Positions 54,738 to 63,680 of a stretch of 64,000 nt of DNA are shown piece by piece. Within the stretch, counting starts at the first letter, position 1. Each line of letters starts with the position of its first letter. A program made the translations under genes and the position numbers. Below the pieces are notes generated by a model. That model ran no database searches, was not told where the DNA came from, and was given only the letters and a program-made list of their open reading frames with translations. Source of the DNA: Prevotella aff. ruminicola Tc2-24 (GTDB lineage Bacteria > Bacteroidota > Bacteroidia > Bacteroidales > Bacteroidaceae); assembly GCF_900110895.1 (NCBI RefSeq), contig NZ_FOIQ01000001.1:774472-838471 (forward strand), read 5' to 3'.

Positions 54738-56886
54738 TACCCTTGGCCAGTATCAGCGGACGCTCCTCAAGGATCGCATCCGAACTTTTTTCTGTCTCTT
54801 TCAAATAACGACGAAAACAATCAACAGCTTTGTCTACATGCCCCCCAAACCATAAGCAATAGCCATAATTCAACAAGTCGACATGCTTATAATCATCTGT
54901 AGATATCAGTTGATCATATATTTTATCAGCTTGATCATACTTTCCATTACATGTCAGAGCCCATGCCAATGACCTACGAACTTCTAGATCATCTGGATAC
55001 TCATAGTTCAGACGGAAATACTGCTGTTGAGCTTCTTCATAGCGTTGAAGTCGCAAAAGGCACAAGGCCCTAAAGGATAGATAGATACGTTTATCTGATC
55101 GGAGTTCTAACAGTCTATTGCAGACATCCAACGCTTCCACAAAATGCTCCGATGCTATCAGCCCACGCATATACCCGAAAAGCGCACGCTCGTGGTCTGG
55201 TTTCTGTAGCAGAGCTTTCGCATAATATTCCGCCGGATCAGTCTTCTTTACTTTACTTCCTGCAACCACATCATAGCCTTTCTGGGCAAGATAGCCTGCC
55301 ATCATATAATATCGGAAATCACGGCGAAGCTCTCCATAATTCTTCAGCAAACGACAAGCATCGTAGTTTCTATTCTTCTTGATCAAGAAAGAAACCACTT
55401 CACTAAAGTGTTCTTCTAATGGGGTATTCGAGAACAGTCGATTAGCGAAGAAAAGATACCCTCCACTGTCCTGACCGAAAACATCAGTAAGCTCACTACG
55501 TTTCGGATATATTCTGGAATAACGATAAAGATCCTGCAAATAGATACGACGGATGTACGCAGAACTATGAATGTCTTCCTCACCAAAATCATCTAAAGGT
55601 AATTCGCCACGCTCCATCATCTTACGCACCTGTGGTGGAATCTGTCCCATCACCTGTTCAAATGCAAGCATAAAAGAATACTTATCACTGTTACAGAACG
55701 TGCCTTTCGTCATCATATCTTGTAGGAATCGAAGTCCTTGCATTTTCTCTGCAGCAGAGGCAATATCCGGATGATCAATATAGAACGGCACAAACCAGTT
55801 TGAGAGCTCCTGGAAGAAGGGGAATCGTTTCATTCGCGAGAATCCACCGAAATAGATGTCCGATCCTTGTTGTTTCATCTCCTGCATTTTTAGGAAACTG
55901 GCTTCTATATTCTCAATGGTCTGCTCGGCTTCTTCTGGGTAAAGAATATCATGGAGAGCCTCATCATCAATATGATCAACTCCACCGATAGACTCCTGTA
56001 TCTTCTGTTGTTTCAACAGGTCTGGCATGATCTCCTGCTGAATCGTCTGATGGTCTTTCTCAGCATTAATACAGTAGATCATCTGTTCCTGCAACTCCGT
56101 CAACTCCCGACAACAGTTCTCATCCTTAAGCAACTCCTTTACCAAAAATATTTGCTCTGGGTATATTTCCCGTCCGATCTCTTCATTTAAGGCGAATACC
56201 CATCCGACAAGAGCACGCTGTCTGACAGCCTCATCCGTTGTCTGCTGATAGACATGCACCAACAGACGGAATTTCGCCATATCAAAATGCTCTATGAGAG
56301 AAAGCATGATTACACTAACAATCAACTGCTGATCATTCGTGTCGACAGTCGGTGAAAGAAGAATACCCTCCATGGCTCCGGCAAAACCGTCAGACCACAC
56401 CGAGGATGTCAGAATGAAATCAAAGAGTCCCGCCATCAACTGCTGATGCCGTACATATATCTCCCTACGACTATCTTGTGACATGCGACCTGTCTCCAGA
56501 CTTAGCATGGCAACATCCGACACAAACGACTCCAATTCTTCCCTAATAACCTGAGGAGACCAATCTCTAGCTGATATATGCACACGCATATGGATTGATG
56601 ACAAGAATGAGGAATGACCAATAGCATAGCTGATGGCTATATTTGTATAGAGCACATACATCCGTTGCAACAGTTTATCATAAAGGGAATTCAACTGTGG
56701 ATCTTTGAAACCCTTTCGCCAATAGTCAACCATCGTCTGATAATCGGTCTTAATGGCGAAAAGCCTATCAGTGTTCACCTGATGAGGATGAACGGAAAGA
56801 AAAGACTCCATTGCCTGTATTGCTTCACCGAGATTTCTCTCTATCAAACGGTCTAGAACCAAGTTGAGCGCTTCATTCTGTATCAT
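54697..56886 (-). CDS. TPR-repeat protein, unknown function
   Basis: A 729-residue soluble protein with no signal peptide. Helical repeats run through the whole protein; the TPR-like ones are clearest at about 540-700 (YYAKALLQKPDHERALFGYM, VEALDVCNRLLELRSDKR, RYEEAQQQYFRLNYEYPDD). I know similar proteins only as conserved hypotheticals in Bacteroidales. The start ATG overlaps the stop of the upstream lipoprotein gene as ATGA, so translation is coupled, and the end overlaps the acyltransferase gene by 41 bases. It may be a scaffold for protein interaction. Confidence 0.75.
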   Translation of the reverse strand: MIQNEALNLVLDRLIERNLGEAIQAMESFLSVHPHQVNTDRLFAIKTDYQTMVDYWRKGFKDPQLNSLYDKLLQRMYVLYTNIAISYAIGHSSFLSSIHMRVHISARDWSPQVIREELESFVSDVAMLSLETGRMSQDSRREIYVRHQQLMAGLFDFILTSSVWSDGFAGAMEGILLSPTVDTNDQQLIVSVIMLSLIEHFDMAKFRLLVHVYQQTTDEAVRQRALVGWVFALNEEIGREIYPEQIFLVKELLKDENCCRELTELQEQMIYCINAEKDHQTIQQEIMPDLLKQQKIQESIGGVDHIDDEALHDILYPEEAEQTIENIEASFLKMQEMKQQGSDIYFGGFSRMKRFPFFQELSNWFVPFYIDHPDIASAAEKMQGLRFLQDMMTKGTFCNSDKYSFMLAFEQVMGQIPPQVRKMMERGELPLDDFGEEDIHSSAYIRRIYLQDLYRYSRIYPKRSELTDVFGQDSGGYLFFANRLFSNTPLEEHFSEVVSFLIKKNRNYDACRLLKNYGELRRDFRYYMMAGYLAQKGYDVVAGSKVKKTDPAEYYAKALLQKPDHERALFGYMRGLIASEHFVEALDVCNRLLELRSDKRIYLSFRALCLLRLQRYEEAQQQYFRLNYEYPDDLEVRRSLAWALTCNGKYDQADKIYDQLISTDDYKHVDLLNYGYCLWFGGHVDKAVDCFRRYLKETEKSSDAILEERPLILAKGITEAEIQMMLYLL

Positions 56887-57803
56887 AGCTGTTTTTTATG
56901 AAGCCATTCCCTGACTTTCTCAACATCCTTCTCTCGAGGAAGAGCATATGTATATTTCAAAGTATCTGGAAGGGCTTTCAAGGTTTGATTGGAAATACCA
57001 TAGTATTTCTTTACGATTTGTCTATAATGACCAATTCCCATTCGGTTGATGGAATCACAGGCTGCACGATAGCCTTTCATGAAGGCTTCTATCTGCTGTT
57101 TCCGTTTCGGATGATCCATACCCTCCTTGCGGAAGGCGACAACGCCAAGATGAAAGTCAAGTTTTCGTGTATCAAGCAATACCTTATGTTTAGCTAACAA
57201 CGCCTGCGTGGCCTGAGGCTCCGTCAGCAACAAGGCATCCATCACATTATTCTCCAACATCTTCAGACGAACATTCACATCATTGACCTGTATACGGAAA
57301 ACACGCTCGCTCTTTAGTCTGGCACTATCGACCGCCAGATCGCCCAACATATCTGTGGCAGAATAGCGTGTCATAGCAAGCATCTTATCATCAAGATGTT
57401 TCAATTGGGTCACACGTGACTGTCTGTTGCCAATCAAGAGCCAATAGGCATTTGTGGAAAAAACATACCTCAAGGGCATCCCGCTTTTAATCATCCGCTC
57501 GGCTCTGACCAAATCTGTGAAAGCACCCTCCACCCTGCCTCGCAAAAGCGCTGTGTCGCAGTCCATCTGAGCAGCAAACCGCTTCAAACGAATGTCCACA
57601 GCCGAATCAAAAAGATGACACTCTTTGGCGACAAAAACAGGCAGGCAGTCAAGTGTAGGCATCACAGCAATCTTCAACGCAGCTGAGTCCTCACGCGCCA
57701 ACTGAAGACGCTGCTGTCGTGACAGACGCTTTGTCTCCTCATATGACTGCCCACAACCTATGAGCATCAATACTGTCAAAATACCTATAACAAGTCTCTT
57801 CAT
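56883..57803 (-). CDS. Solute-binding-protein-like lipoprotein
   Basis: A 306-residue lipoprotein. ATG 57803 gives a signal with lipobox Cys17 (MKRLVIGILTVLMLIGC). The rest resembles NMT1/SsuA-type periplasmic-binding proteins: LKIAVMPTLDCLPVFVAKEC, DTALLRGRVEGAFTDLVRAE, a central hinge and DALLLTEPQATQALL. No ABC permease or ATPase lies nearby, so it may sense or scavenge a small ligand rather than feed a dedicated transporter. It is divergent from radA and coupled to the TPR gene. Ligand unknown. Confidence 0.78.
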   Translation of the reverse strand: MKRLVIGILTVLMLIGCGQSYEETKRLSRQQRLQLAREDSAALKIAVMPTLDCLPVFVAKECHLFDSAVDIRLKRFAAQMDCDTALLRGRVEGAFTDLVRAERMIKSGMPLRYVFSTNAYWLLIGNRQSRVTQLKHLDDKMLAMTRYSATDMLGDLAVDSARLKSERVFRIQVNDVNVRLKMLENNVMDALLLTEPQATQALLAKHKVLLDTRKLDFHLGVVAFRKEGMDHPKRKQQIEAFMKGYRAACDSINRMGIGHYRQIVKKYYGISNQTLKALPDTLKYTYALPREKDVEKVREWLHKKQL

Positions 57804-57810
57804 TAGTTTG

Positions 57811-57840
57811 CAAAGATACAACATTTATATGGAACACAAA
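57811..57840 (-). promoter_or_regulatory. Promoter of the binding-protein/TPR operon
   Basis: On the minus strand TTTG (57840-57837), an 18-nt spacer and TATCTTTG (57818-57811). Only seven bases lie between the -7 box and the ATG at 57803. The region also holds three tandem ACACAAAG units at 57834-57857. Confidence 0.5.
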
Positions 57841-57857
57841 GACACAAAGACACAAAG
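57834..57857. repeat. Three tandem 8-bp units (ACACAAAG)
   Basis: Three exact copies of ACACAAAG between the divergent lipoprotein and radA promoters. The CAAA words could also act as TTTG -33 elements on the minus strand. Short purine-rich repeats of this kind are common between genes in the phylum. Confidence 0.8.
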
Positions 57858-57915
57858 AAAAGTTAAAAAGGAGAAAAACATCATATCTTTATGGTTCTGT
57901 CTTCACTTTTATATC

Positions 57916-57923
57916 TATCTTTG
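57916..57923 (+). promoter_or_regulatory. -7 box of radA
   Basis: TATCTTTG with only seven bases to the radA ATG at 57931. No good -33 match. The proximity to the start codon implies an almost leaderless mRNA. Confidence 0.5.
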
Positions 57924-57930
57924 CAATACT

Positions 57931-59355
57931 ATGGCAAAAGACAAGATTGCATACGTATGCTCTAACTGCGGCCAAGAGTCGCAAAAGTGGATAGGCAAAT
58001 GTCCATCATGCGGACAATGGAACACGTTCAAGGAAATCCGGATAGCCAATGATACGGGTACGCAGGCTGCACGTTCTGCTGCAGCCTCGCTCCGAAGCGG
58101 TGTACAGTCCCATACACAAGGGAACCACGTGCTTCGTCTGAAGGACATTTCCAATCATGACGATCCTCGAATCGACATGCATGACGAAGAATTAAATCGT
58201 GTACTCGGTGGGGGACTCGTTCCTGGGAGTATTATCCTTCTAGGTGGTGAACCAGGCATCGGCAAGTCCACCCTATCCCTCCAAACGATGCTCAGCATGC
58301 CTGATAAACGAATTCTCTATGTCAGCGGAGAAGAGAGTGCACACCAACTAAAGATGCGCGCCAATCGTCTTACGACAAACAGGACATCTGCCGACAATTT
58401 GTCTAATGGTCTTGACAACTTCCTCATTCTCTGTGAAAACTCCCTTGAGCATATATTCGATCATATCAAAGCAGAACAACCTGAGATTGTCGTTATAGAC
58501 TCCATCCAGACCATCATGACCGAAGATGTGGAATCTTCAGCTGGATCCATCGCCCAGGTGCGTGAGTGTGCTTCTGCCTTACTCCGTTTTGCAAAGTCAA
58601 GTGGTGTACCCGTCATCCTGATCGGACACATCACGAAGGAAGGCACACTGGCTGGTCCAAAGATTCTGGAACATATCGTCGATACCGTTATTCAGTTTGA
58701 AGGCGACCAGCATTACATGTACCGTATCCTCCGTTCTATGAAGAACCGTTTCGGCTCAACTTCCGAACTAGGCATCTATGAAATGCAGCAGAACGGACTA
58801 AGGCAAGTCAGCAATCCTTCCGAGCTACTGCTCACACAAGATCACGAAGGATTATCAGGAATCGCCATTTCCTCAGCCATCGAAGGTGTTAGACCTTTCT
58901 TAGTAGAGACACAGGCCCTCGTCTCCACAGCAGCTTACGGTACTCCCCAACGTTCTGCCACAGGCTTTGATCAACGAAGATTGAACATGCTTTTGGCCGT
59001 ACTCGAGAAACGTGTGGGTTTCAAACTCATGCAGAAAGATGTGTTCATCAACATCGCAGGTGGTCTCAGGGTGACCGATCTGGCCATCGATTTATCAGTC
59101 ATCGCTGCCGTTCTTTCTTCGAATGTTGATACACCCATCGAAAGTGGCTGGTGTATGGCAGGCGAGGTTGGCCTCTCAGGAGAGGTCCGTCCTGTCAACC
59201 GTATCGAACAAAGAATCGCCGAGGCCGAGAAACTCGGCTTCAGCGATATGATTATTCCGAAGTATAATATGCAGGGGGTAGACGCAAGAAAATATCACAT
59301 CACCCTTCACCCTGTTCGCAAGGTCGAGGAAGCCCTTCGCCTGCTCTTCGGCTAG
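57931..59355 (+). CDS. radA: DNA repair protein RadA
   Basis: A 474-residue RecA-like ATPase that helps branch migration in recombination. I start at ATG 57931 because the family begins with MAKDKIAYVCSNCGQESQKW, the zinc-finger region; the open frame reaches back to 57760 without conserved sequence. Walker A is GGEPGIGKST (about 105-114), the RadA-specific motif is KNRFG (271-275), and a Lon-like C-terminal domain follows (GWCMAGEVGLSGEVRPVNRI). Its TAG stop is shared with queC on the other strand within CTAG. Confidence 0.97.
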   Translation: MAKDKIAYVCSNCGQESQKWIGKCPSCGQWNTFKEIRIANDTGTQAARSAAASLRSGVQSHTQGNHVLRLKDISNHDDPRIDMHDEELNRVLGGGLVPGSIILLGGEPGIGKSTLSLQTMLSMPDKRILYVSGEESAHQLKMRANRLTTNRTSADNLSNGLDNFLILCENSLEHIFDHIKAEQPEIVVIDSIQTIMTEDVESSAGSIAQVRECASALLRFAKSSGVPVILIGHITKEGTLAGPKILEHIVDTVIQFEGDQHYMYRILRSMKNRFGSTSELGIYEMQQNGLRQVSNPSELLLTQDHEGLSGIAISSAIEGVRPFLVETQALVSTAAYGTPQRSATGFDQRRLNMLLAVLEKRVGFKLMQKDVFINIAGGLRVTDLAIDLSVIAAVLSSNVDTPIESGWCMAGEVGLSGEVRPVNRIEQRIAEAEKLGFSDMIIPKYNMQGVDARKYHITLHPVRKVEEALRLLFG

Positions 59356-60008
59356 CTTTCATATATGGTCGGATCGTCGATGCCGGCATCGGCCAAAGCC
59401 TCTTTTCTTTCAACACATGTGCCACACTTACCACAATGTTTCTCGCCACCTTTATAGCAACTCCACGTTTCCGCATAATCAAGGCCGAGTTCCTTACCCC
59501 TACGGGCAATATCCCCTTTCGACCAGTTAACAAATGGCGTTAGCAGTCCGACATTTACAAATGTACCAGCCCGAGAAGCCTCATCAAAGGCAGCCACGAA
59601 CTGAGGCGTACAGTCTGGATAGATTGTATGATCTCCTCCATGATTGGCCATCATCACAAAGCGAAGTCCGTTACTTTCTGCCATACCCACAGCGATGGCA
59701 AGCATAATACCATTGCGGAAGGGCACAACTGTCGAACGCATGTTCTCATCTGCATAATGCCCTTCGGGTATGGCCTCCGCACCTTCCAACAGCGAACTTC
59801 TGAAATAGTGCGCCATAAAGTCAAGAGGAATCACCACATGCTTAATGCCCAACCGCTCACAATGCAGCTTGGCAAAGGGTATCTCACGGGCATTATGATT
59901 ACTCCCATAGTCGAACGAAACAGCCAAGGCGATACGCTCCTGTTGATCGTAGAGCAGTGTCACAGAATCCATGCCACCACTCAGTATGATAATCGTGTCT
60001 TTTTTCAT
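59352..60008 (-). CDS. queC: 7-cyano-7-deazaguanine synthase
   Basis: A 218-residue enzyme of queuosine biosynthesis that turns 7-carboxy-7-deazaguanine into preQ0 using ATP and ammonia. The PP-loop motif is ILSGGMDSVTLLY; zinc ligands are in CYKGGEKHCGKCGTC. Length is normal. No other queuosine genes are adjacent. It converges with radA with a four-base overlap and has its own promoter close to its ATG. Confidence 0.96.
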   Translation of the reverse strand: MKKDTIIILSGGMDSVTLLYDQQERIALAVSFDYGSNHNAREIPFAKLHCERLGIKHVVIPLDFMAHYFRSSLLEGAEAIPEGHYADENMRSTVVPFRNGIMLAIAVGMAESNGLRFVMMANHGGDHTIYPDCTPQFVAAFDEASRAGTFVNVGLLTPFVNWSKGDIARRGKELGLDYAETWSCYKGGEKHCGKCGTCVERKEALADAGIDDPTIYES

Positions 60009-60016
60009 TCCGGCCG

Positions 60017-60024
60017 CAAAGTTA
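60017..60024 (-). promoter_or_regulatory. -7 box of queC
   Basis: TAACTTTG on the minus strand, eight bases before the ATG at 60008. A TTGAC word lies 22 nt upstream of it. Another case of a very short predicted leader. Confidence 0.5.
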
Positions 60025-60131
60025 CGGCTTTTTTCTTAGTTTTTGTCAACTCCGCCTTACATTATTATTATAGGTACGCAAAAAAGACTTAAATAATCCA
60101 TTATCAATCGTTAATTATCAATTAAATGTCG

Positions 60132-60139
60132 TAAATTTG
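60132..60139 (+). promoter_or_regulatory. -7 box of pgk
   Basis: TAAATTTG, 49 bases before the pgk ATG. The upstream 30 bases are A/T-rich (TTATCAATCGTTAATTATCA) without a clear -33 box, as is seen at strong promoters with an A/T-rich upstream element. Confidence 0.5.
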
Positions 60140-60188
60140 CACGCGCATTAAAATTGAGTAGTTCACATTAATTAAATTATACACAGCT

Positions 60189-61460
60189 ATGACAATCAAC
60201 GAATTCAACTTTGCCGGTAAGAAGGCAATCGTACGTGTAGATTTTAACGTACCCCTCGATGAGAATGGTAAGATCACTGACGACACCCGTATCCGCGGTG
60301 CCCTCCCCACTCTTAAGAAGATTCTAGCCGACGGTGGTGCTACCATCATCATGAGCCACATGGGCAAGCCCAAAGGTAAGGTAGATGCAAAGAAGTCACT
60401 CGGTCAGATCCGCGAGGCTGTTGAGAAGGCACTGGGTGTCCCTGTTGCTTTCGCTCCCGACTGCGCTAAGGCTGCAGATGCTGCTAAGGCTCTGAAGATG
60501 GGTGAGGCTCTGCTGCTCGAGAACCTTCGTTTCTATCCTGAGGAAGAGGGTAAGCCTGTAGGTATCGACAAGGCTGATCCTGCATACGACGAGGCTAAGA
60601 AGGCTATGAAGGCCAGCCAGAAAGAGTTTGCAAAGACGCTTGCCAGCTACGCTGACTGCTACGTAATGGATGCCTTCGGTACAGCTCACCGCAAGCACGC
60701 TTCTACCGCTGTTATCGCTGATTACTTCGACGCTGACAACAAGATGCTGGGTCTGCTGATGGAGAAGGAGGTTCAGGCTGTTGATGCCGTTCTCTCTAAC
60801 ATCAAGCGTCCTTTCGTTGCTATCATGGGTGGTTCTAAGGTATCTTCTAAGATCGGTATCATCGAGAACCTACTCGGTAAGGTTGATAAGCTCATCCTCT
60901 GCGGTGGTATGACCTACACCTTTGCTAAGGCTCACAATGGTGAGATTGGTGATTCAATCGTTGAGCTCGACAAACTGGATGTAGCTCTGGGTGTTGAGGA
61001 GCTGGCTAAGAAGAACGGTGTTGAGCTCGTTCTGGGTTCTGACTGCACCGCTACTAACGGTCTCGACTTCGGCACGATGAGTGTCAAGGAGGGTGCTCAG
61101 ATCATCACCTGCCCTGCAAACCAGGTTCCCGCAGGTTTCGAGGGTGTTGACGCTGGTCCCGAGAGCCAGAAGGCATTTGCCGAGGCTATCAAGGGTGCTA
61201 AGACAATCCTATGGAACGGCCCTGCTGGTGTGTTCGAGTGCGACGCCTTCACTGCAGGTTCACGTGCCATCGGTGAGGCTATCGCTAAGGCAACAGCTGA
61301 AGGTGCGTTCTCACTGATCGGTGGTGGCGACTCTGTAGCTTGTGTCAACAAATTTGGTCTGGCCGACCAGGTATCTTACATCTCTACTGGTGGTGGTGCT
61401 CTGCTCGAGGCCATCGAGGGTAAGGTTCTCCCCGGCGTAGCCGCTATTAAGGGCGAGTAA
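60189..61460 (+). CDS. pgk: Phosphoglycerate kinase
   Basis: A 423-residue glycolytic kinase that makes ATP from 1,3-bisphosphoglycerate. Markers are [54 protein letters not shown] and [18 protein letters not shown]. Codon choice differs from its neighbours: GCT, GTT, TCT and AAG dominate, a pattern of very high expression. It is monocistronic: its own promoter lies upstream and a strong hairpin follows. Confidence 0.98.
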   Translation: MTINEFNFAGKKAIVRVDFNVPLDENGKITDDTRIRGALPTLKKILADGGATIIMSHMGKPKGKVDAKKSLGQIREAVEKALGVPVAFAPDCAKAADAAKALKMGEALLLENLRFYPEEEGKPVGIDKADPAYDEAKKAMKASQKEFAKTLASYADCYVMDAFGTAHRKHASTAVIADYFDADNKMLGLLMEKEVQAVDAVLSNIKRPFVAIMGGSKVSSKIGIIENLLGKVDKLILCGGMTYTFAKAHNGEIGDSIVELDKLDVALGVEELAKKNGVELVLGSDCTATNGLDFGTMSVKEGAQIITCPANQVPAGFEGVDAGPESQKAFAEAIKGAKTILWNGPAGVFECDAFTAGSRAIGEAIAKATAEGAFSLIGGGDSVACVNKFGLADQVSYISTGGGALLEAIEGKVLPGVAAIKGE

Positions 61461-61483
61461 TAAGAAACTCTTTAATAACAATA

Positions 61484-61519
61484 ATGATGGCTGCAGCGCT
61501 TATAGCTTGCAGCCATCAT
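61484..61519. terminator. Terminator hairpin after pgk
   Basis: A perfect 12-bp stem (ATGATGGCTGCA / TGCAGCCATCAT) with a 12-nt loop, followed by ACTTTT. It lies 24 bases after the pgk stop and can also serve the convergent flavoprotein operon that ends at 61609. Confidence 0.82.
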
Positions 61520-61608
61520 ACTTTTAAAAAGGGGGAAACTAAGGCGACTGCCGAGTTCTGTACACCTATAAATACTTTATCTTTTAGTTTGAATGATGAA
61601 CGGATTTC

Positions 61609-62655
61609 CTATTTCTTACGGAATGTCTCACGTTTCATCTTGGCATCGAAGAGCCATTTGATCAGACGAGGATGATGCATACCCCATCGGATCAATCGCC
61701 AGCCACAAGGACTGAAGAAGAACTTAAAGACATTCACCTGGTGTTCCATCTTACGGAACACCTCTTTATTGGTCTCGGTGAAAGGCTTATTCTCAACTAT
61801 AGCACGCTGTGCATTGGCGGCTGTCTTGAAAGCATCGTAGAGTCCTTCACCTGTCAACTTGTTGGCAAAGCCGCCGGCATCACCGATAAGTATGACATTA
61901 TCAACAGTCGACTGTACAGTATTCAAAGGAATATAGGCGCCACGGATGCGTCCTACAGGTATGCCGAAGGTTGTCAGGGTCTCACGGAACTTCTCTCTAT
62001 GACGAGGGAAGTCCTCGTTCGACTCCAACGCTGCGAAGCCATACATATCGCGCCCCTTACTGGAGAACTTATAGAACACGCCGGGCTTGTAATTATTTGA
62101 GAAATGAACGAACACATCGTCATCAGTCTCTCCCTCGTTGTACTGCTCGAGGAAGAGAGCATGCAACTTCGGCGCTCCGGTCATCTGACGACGAATAAGA
62201 CTGTTGGCGCCATCGGCAGCTACCAGATAACGACAAGATATCTGATCACCCGACTTCAGGGTGACGAGAATACGACCATCGACCTGCTGCTCGAATCGGG
62301 CGAAGGAACCCTTGATGAGTTCACCACCATGATTCATATAATACTGCAGCAATGTATAATCAAAGTCCTTACGGCGCGTCATACGGATCTCATACTCAGA
62401 ATGGAACTCGCACACGGGATCGTTCTCGAACTGGCAACGCATACGGTAGATAGGACGGTAATCATACTTGATGCCTGGCAACAACTGGTCGAGCAGGCGC
62501 CAAGCCTTCACAGTCAGTCCGCCACCACACACCTTGTCGCGTGGAAACGTTGCCTGATCAACGATCACACAATCAACACCCGCCTGCTTCAGCAGACTAC
62601 CACATACCGAACCGGCAGGACCGGCTCCAACAATCAAAACGTCTATATTCTTCAT
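61609..62655 (-). CDS. Geranylgeranyl-reductase family flavoprotein (copy 1)
   Basis: A 348-residue FAD-dependent oxidoreductase. The Rossmann dinucleotide motif is VLIVGAGPAGSVCG at the N-terminus; TFPRDKVCGGGLT and LIGDAGGFANKLTGEGLYDA are the family's FAD-contact motifs. Relatives reduce double bonds of prenyl chains or act in other lipid reactions; the E. coli member is CbrA. Substrate here is unknown. It is a tandem duplicate of the upstream gene, with which it overlaps as ATGA. Both share a C-terminus of the form AKMKRETFxKK. Confidence 0.85.
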   Translation of the reverse strand: MKNIDVLIVGAGPAGSVCGSLLKQAGVDCVIVDQATFPRDKVCGGGLTVKAWRLLDQLLPGIKYDYRPIYRMRCQFENDPVCEFHSEYEIRMTRRKDFDYTLLQYYMNHGGELIKGSFARFEQQVDGRILVTLKSGDQISCRYLVAADGANSLIRRQMTGAPKLHALFLEQYNEGETDDDVFVHFSNNYKPGVFYKFSSKGRDMYGFAALESNEDFPRHREKFRETLTTFGIPVGRIRGAYIPLNTVQSTVDNVILIGDAGGFANKLTGEGLYDAFKTAANAQRAIVENKPFTETNKEVFRKMEHQVNVFKFFFSPCGWRLIRWGMHHPRLIKWLFDAKMKRETFRKK

Positions 62656-63680
62656 TTCTTAAAAAAAGTTTCTCGTTTCATCTTTGCCTCGAAGGCCCAC
62701 CTTACCAATCCAGGATGACCGCACAACCACCTGAGTATGGCGAAGCCAAACGAACTGAAGAAGACCCTGCTCAATCGCTCTTCCTTCTTCATTTTCCTAA
62801 ATATAGGAGCATTCACCTCACGGAAAGACCGTCCACTGGTAATAGCCTCCGCAGCATTCCGGGCAGTTCTGAAGGCATCAAACAATCCCTCACAGGTACA
62901 ACGGTTTGCAAATCCACCGGCATCACCTATCAGGATCACATGATCATGCATGGGATAATCGTTGGAAAGATAGATGAAGGCACCACGCGCTTTTCCATCT
63001 GCGATATTGTTCTGACGCATCACCTTACGGAATTTCTCCGGGGTGGTCGACACATCACCGAAGCCCACCACATCAAACGCCTTATTGGGGAAACGGAAGA
63101 AATAACCACCAGTGTCATACGACTGCGACAAAACCACATCGACACCATTGTCTCCGCTTTTCTCGACATACTGTTCCATCGCGAGGATACCACGCTCAGT
63201 ATCAGGCTTCAGACAGCGGCGCACACGACTGTTCGAGCCATCGGCCCCCACCAGATAACGACAGGCAATCTCCTCTCCCGATTTCAGTCTGGCAACAATC
63301 TGCCCGTTCTGTTCCTCAAAACGCTCGAACGCAGCCTGCTGAAAGGCGCCACCAACCGATATGTACTGCTTCAGCAAATCATGGTCGAAATGCTTACGCT
63401 GAACGATACGGAGGGGCTCCTTGGTATCAAACTCGCAATGCGCCTTGTTGTCAATAGAAAGACGGATATGTCCTACTGTGTTATAATCATAATGGAGACC
63501 CGGCACTAACTGGTCGAGCAGACGACACGTCTTCGAACTGAGTCCACCACCACAGACCTTATCCCGAGGAAAGGTCGCATGATCAACCACCAGACAGTCA
63601 ACCCCCGCCTTCTTAAGGAGGTATCCACAAACGGAGCCGGCTGGACCGGCTCCGACAATCAGTACATCTACATGCTTCAT
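62652..63680 (-). CDS. Geranylgeranyl-reductase family flavoprotein (copy 2)
   Basis: A 342-residue paralogue of the downstream gene. VLIVGAGPAGSVCGYLLKKA, TFPRDKVCGGGLSSKT and LIGDAGGFANRCTCEGLFDA show the same FAD site. The two differ most in the substrate-side middle third, so they may act on different substrates or form a heteromer. The ATG follows immediately on the stop of the methylmalonyl-CoA mutase gene (TAAATG), so the three genes form one transcript. Confidence 0.85.
   Translation of the reverse strand: MKHVDVLIVGAGPAGSVCGYLLKKAGVDCLVVDHATFPRDKVCGGGLSSKTCRLLDQLVPGLHYDYNTVGHIRLSIDNKAHCEFDTKEPLRIVQRKHFDHDLLKQYISVGGAFQQAAFERFEEQNGQIVARLKSGEEIACRYLVGADGSNSRVRRCLKPDTERGILAMEQYVEKSGDNGVDVVLSQSYDTGGYFFRFPNKAFDVVGFGDVSTTPEKFRKVMRQNNIADGKARGAFIYLSNDYPMHDHVILIGDAGGFANRCTCEGLFDAFRTARNAAEAITSGRSFREVNAPIFRKMKKEERLSRVFFSSFGFAILRWLCGHPGLVRWAFEAKMKRETFFKK

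Noticed and set aside
57760..57930. Upstream extension of radA by 57 codons
   Set aside because: It runs through the divergent promoter region and the ACACAAAG repeats; RadA proteins begin with the zinc finger directly after MAK.
61484..61675. A 63-codon frame after pgk beginning MMAAALIACSHHTF with a lipobox-like LIAC
   Set aside because: Its first codons are the terminator stem itself, and the rest overlaps the end of a well-supported flavoprotein gene on the other strand.
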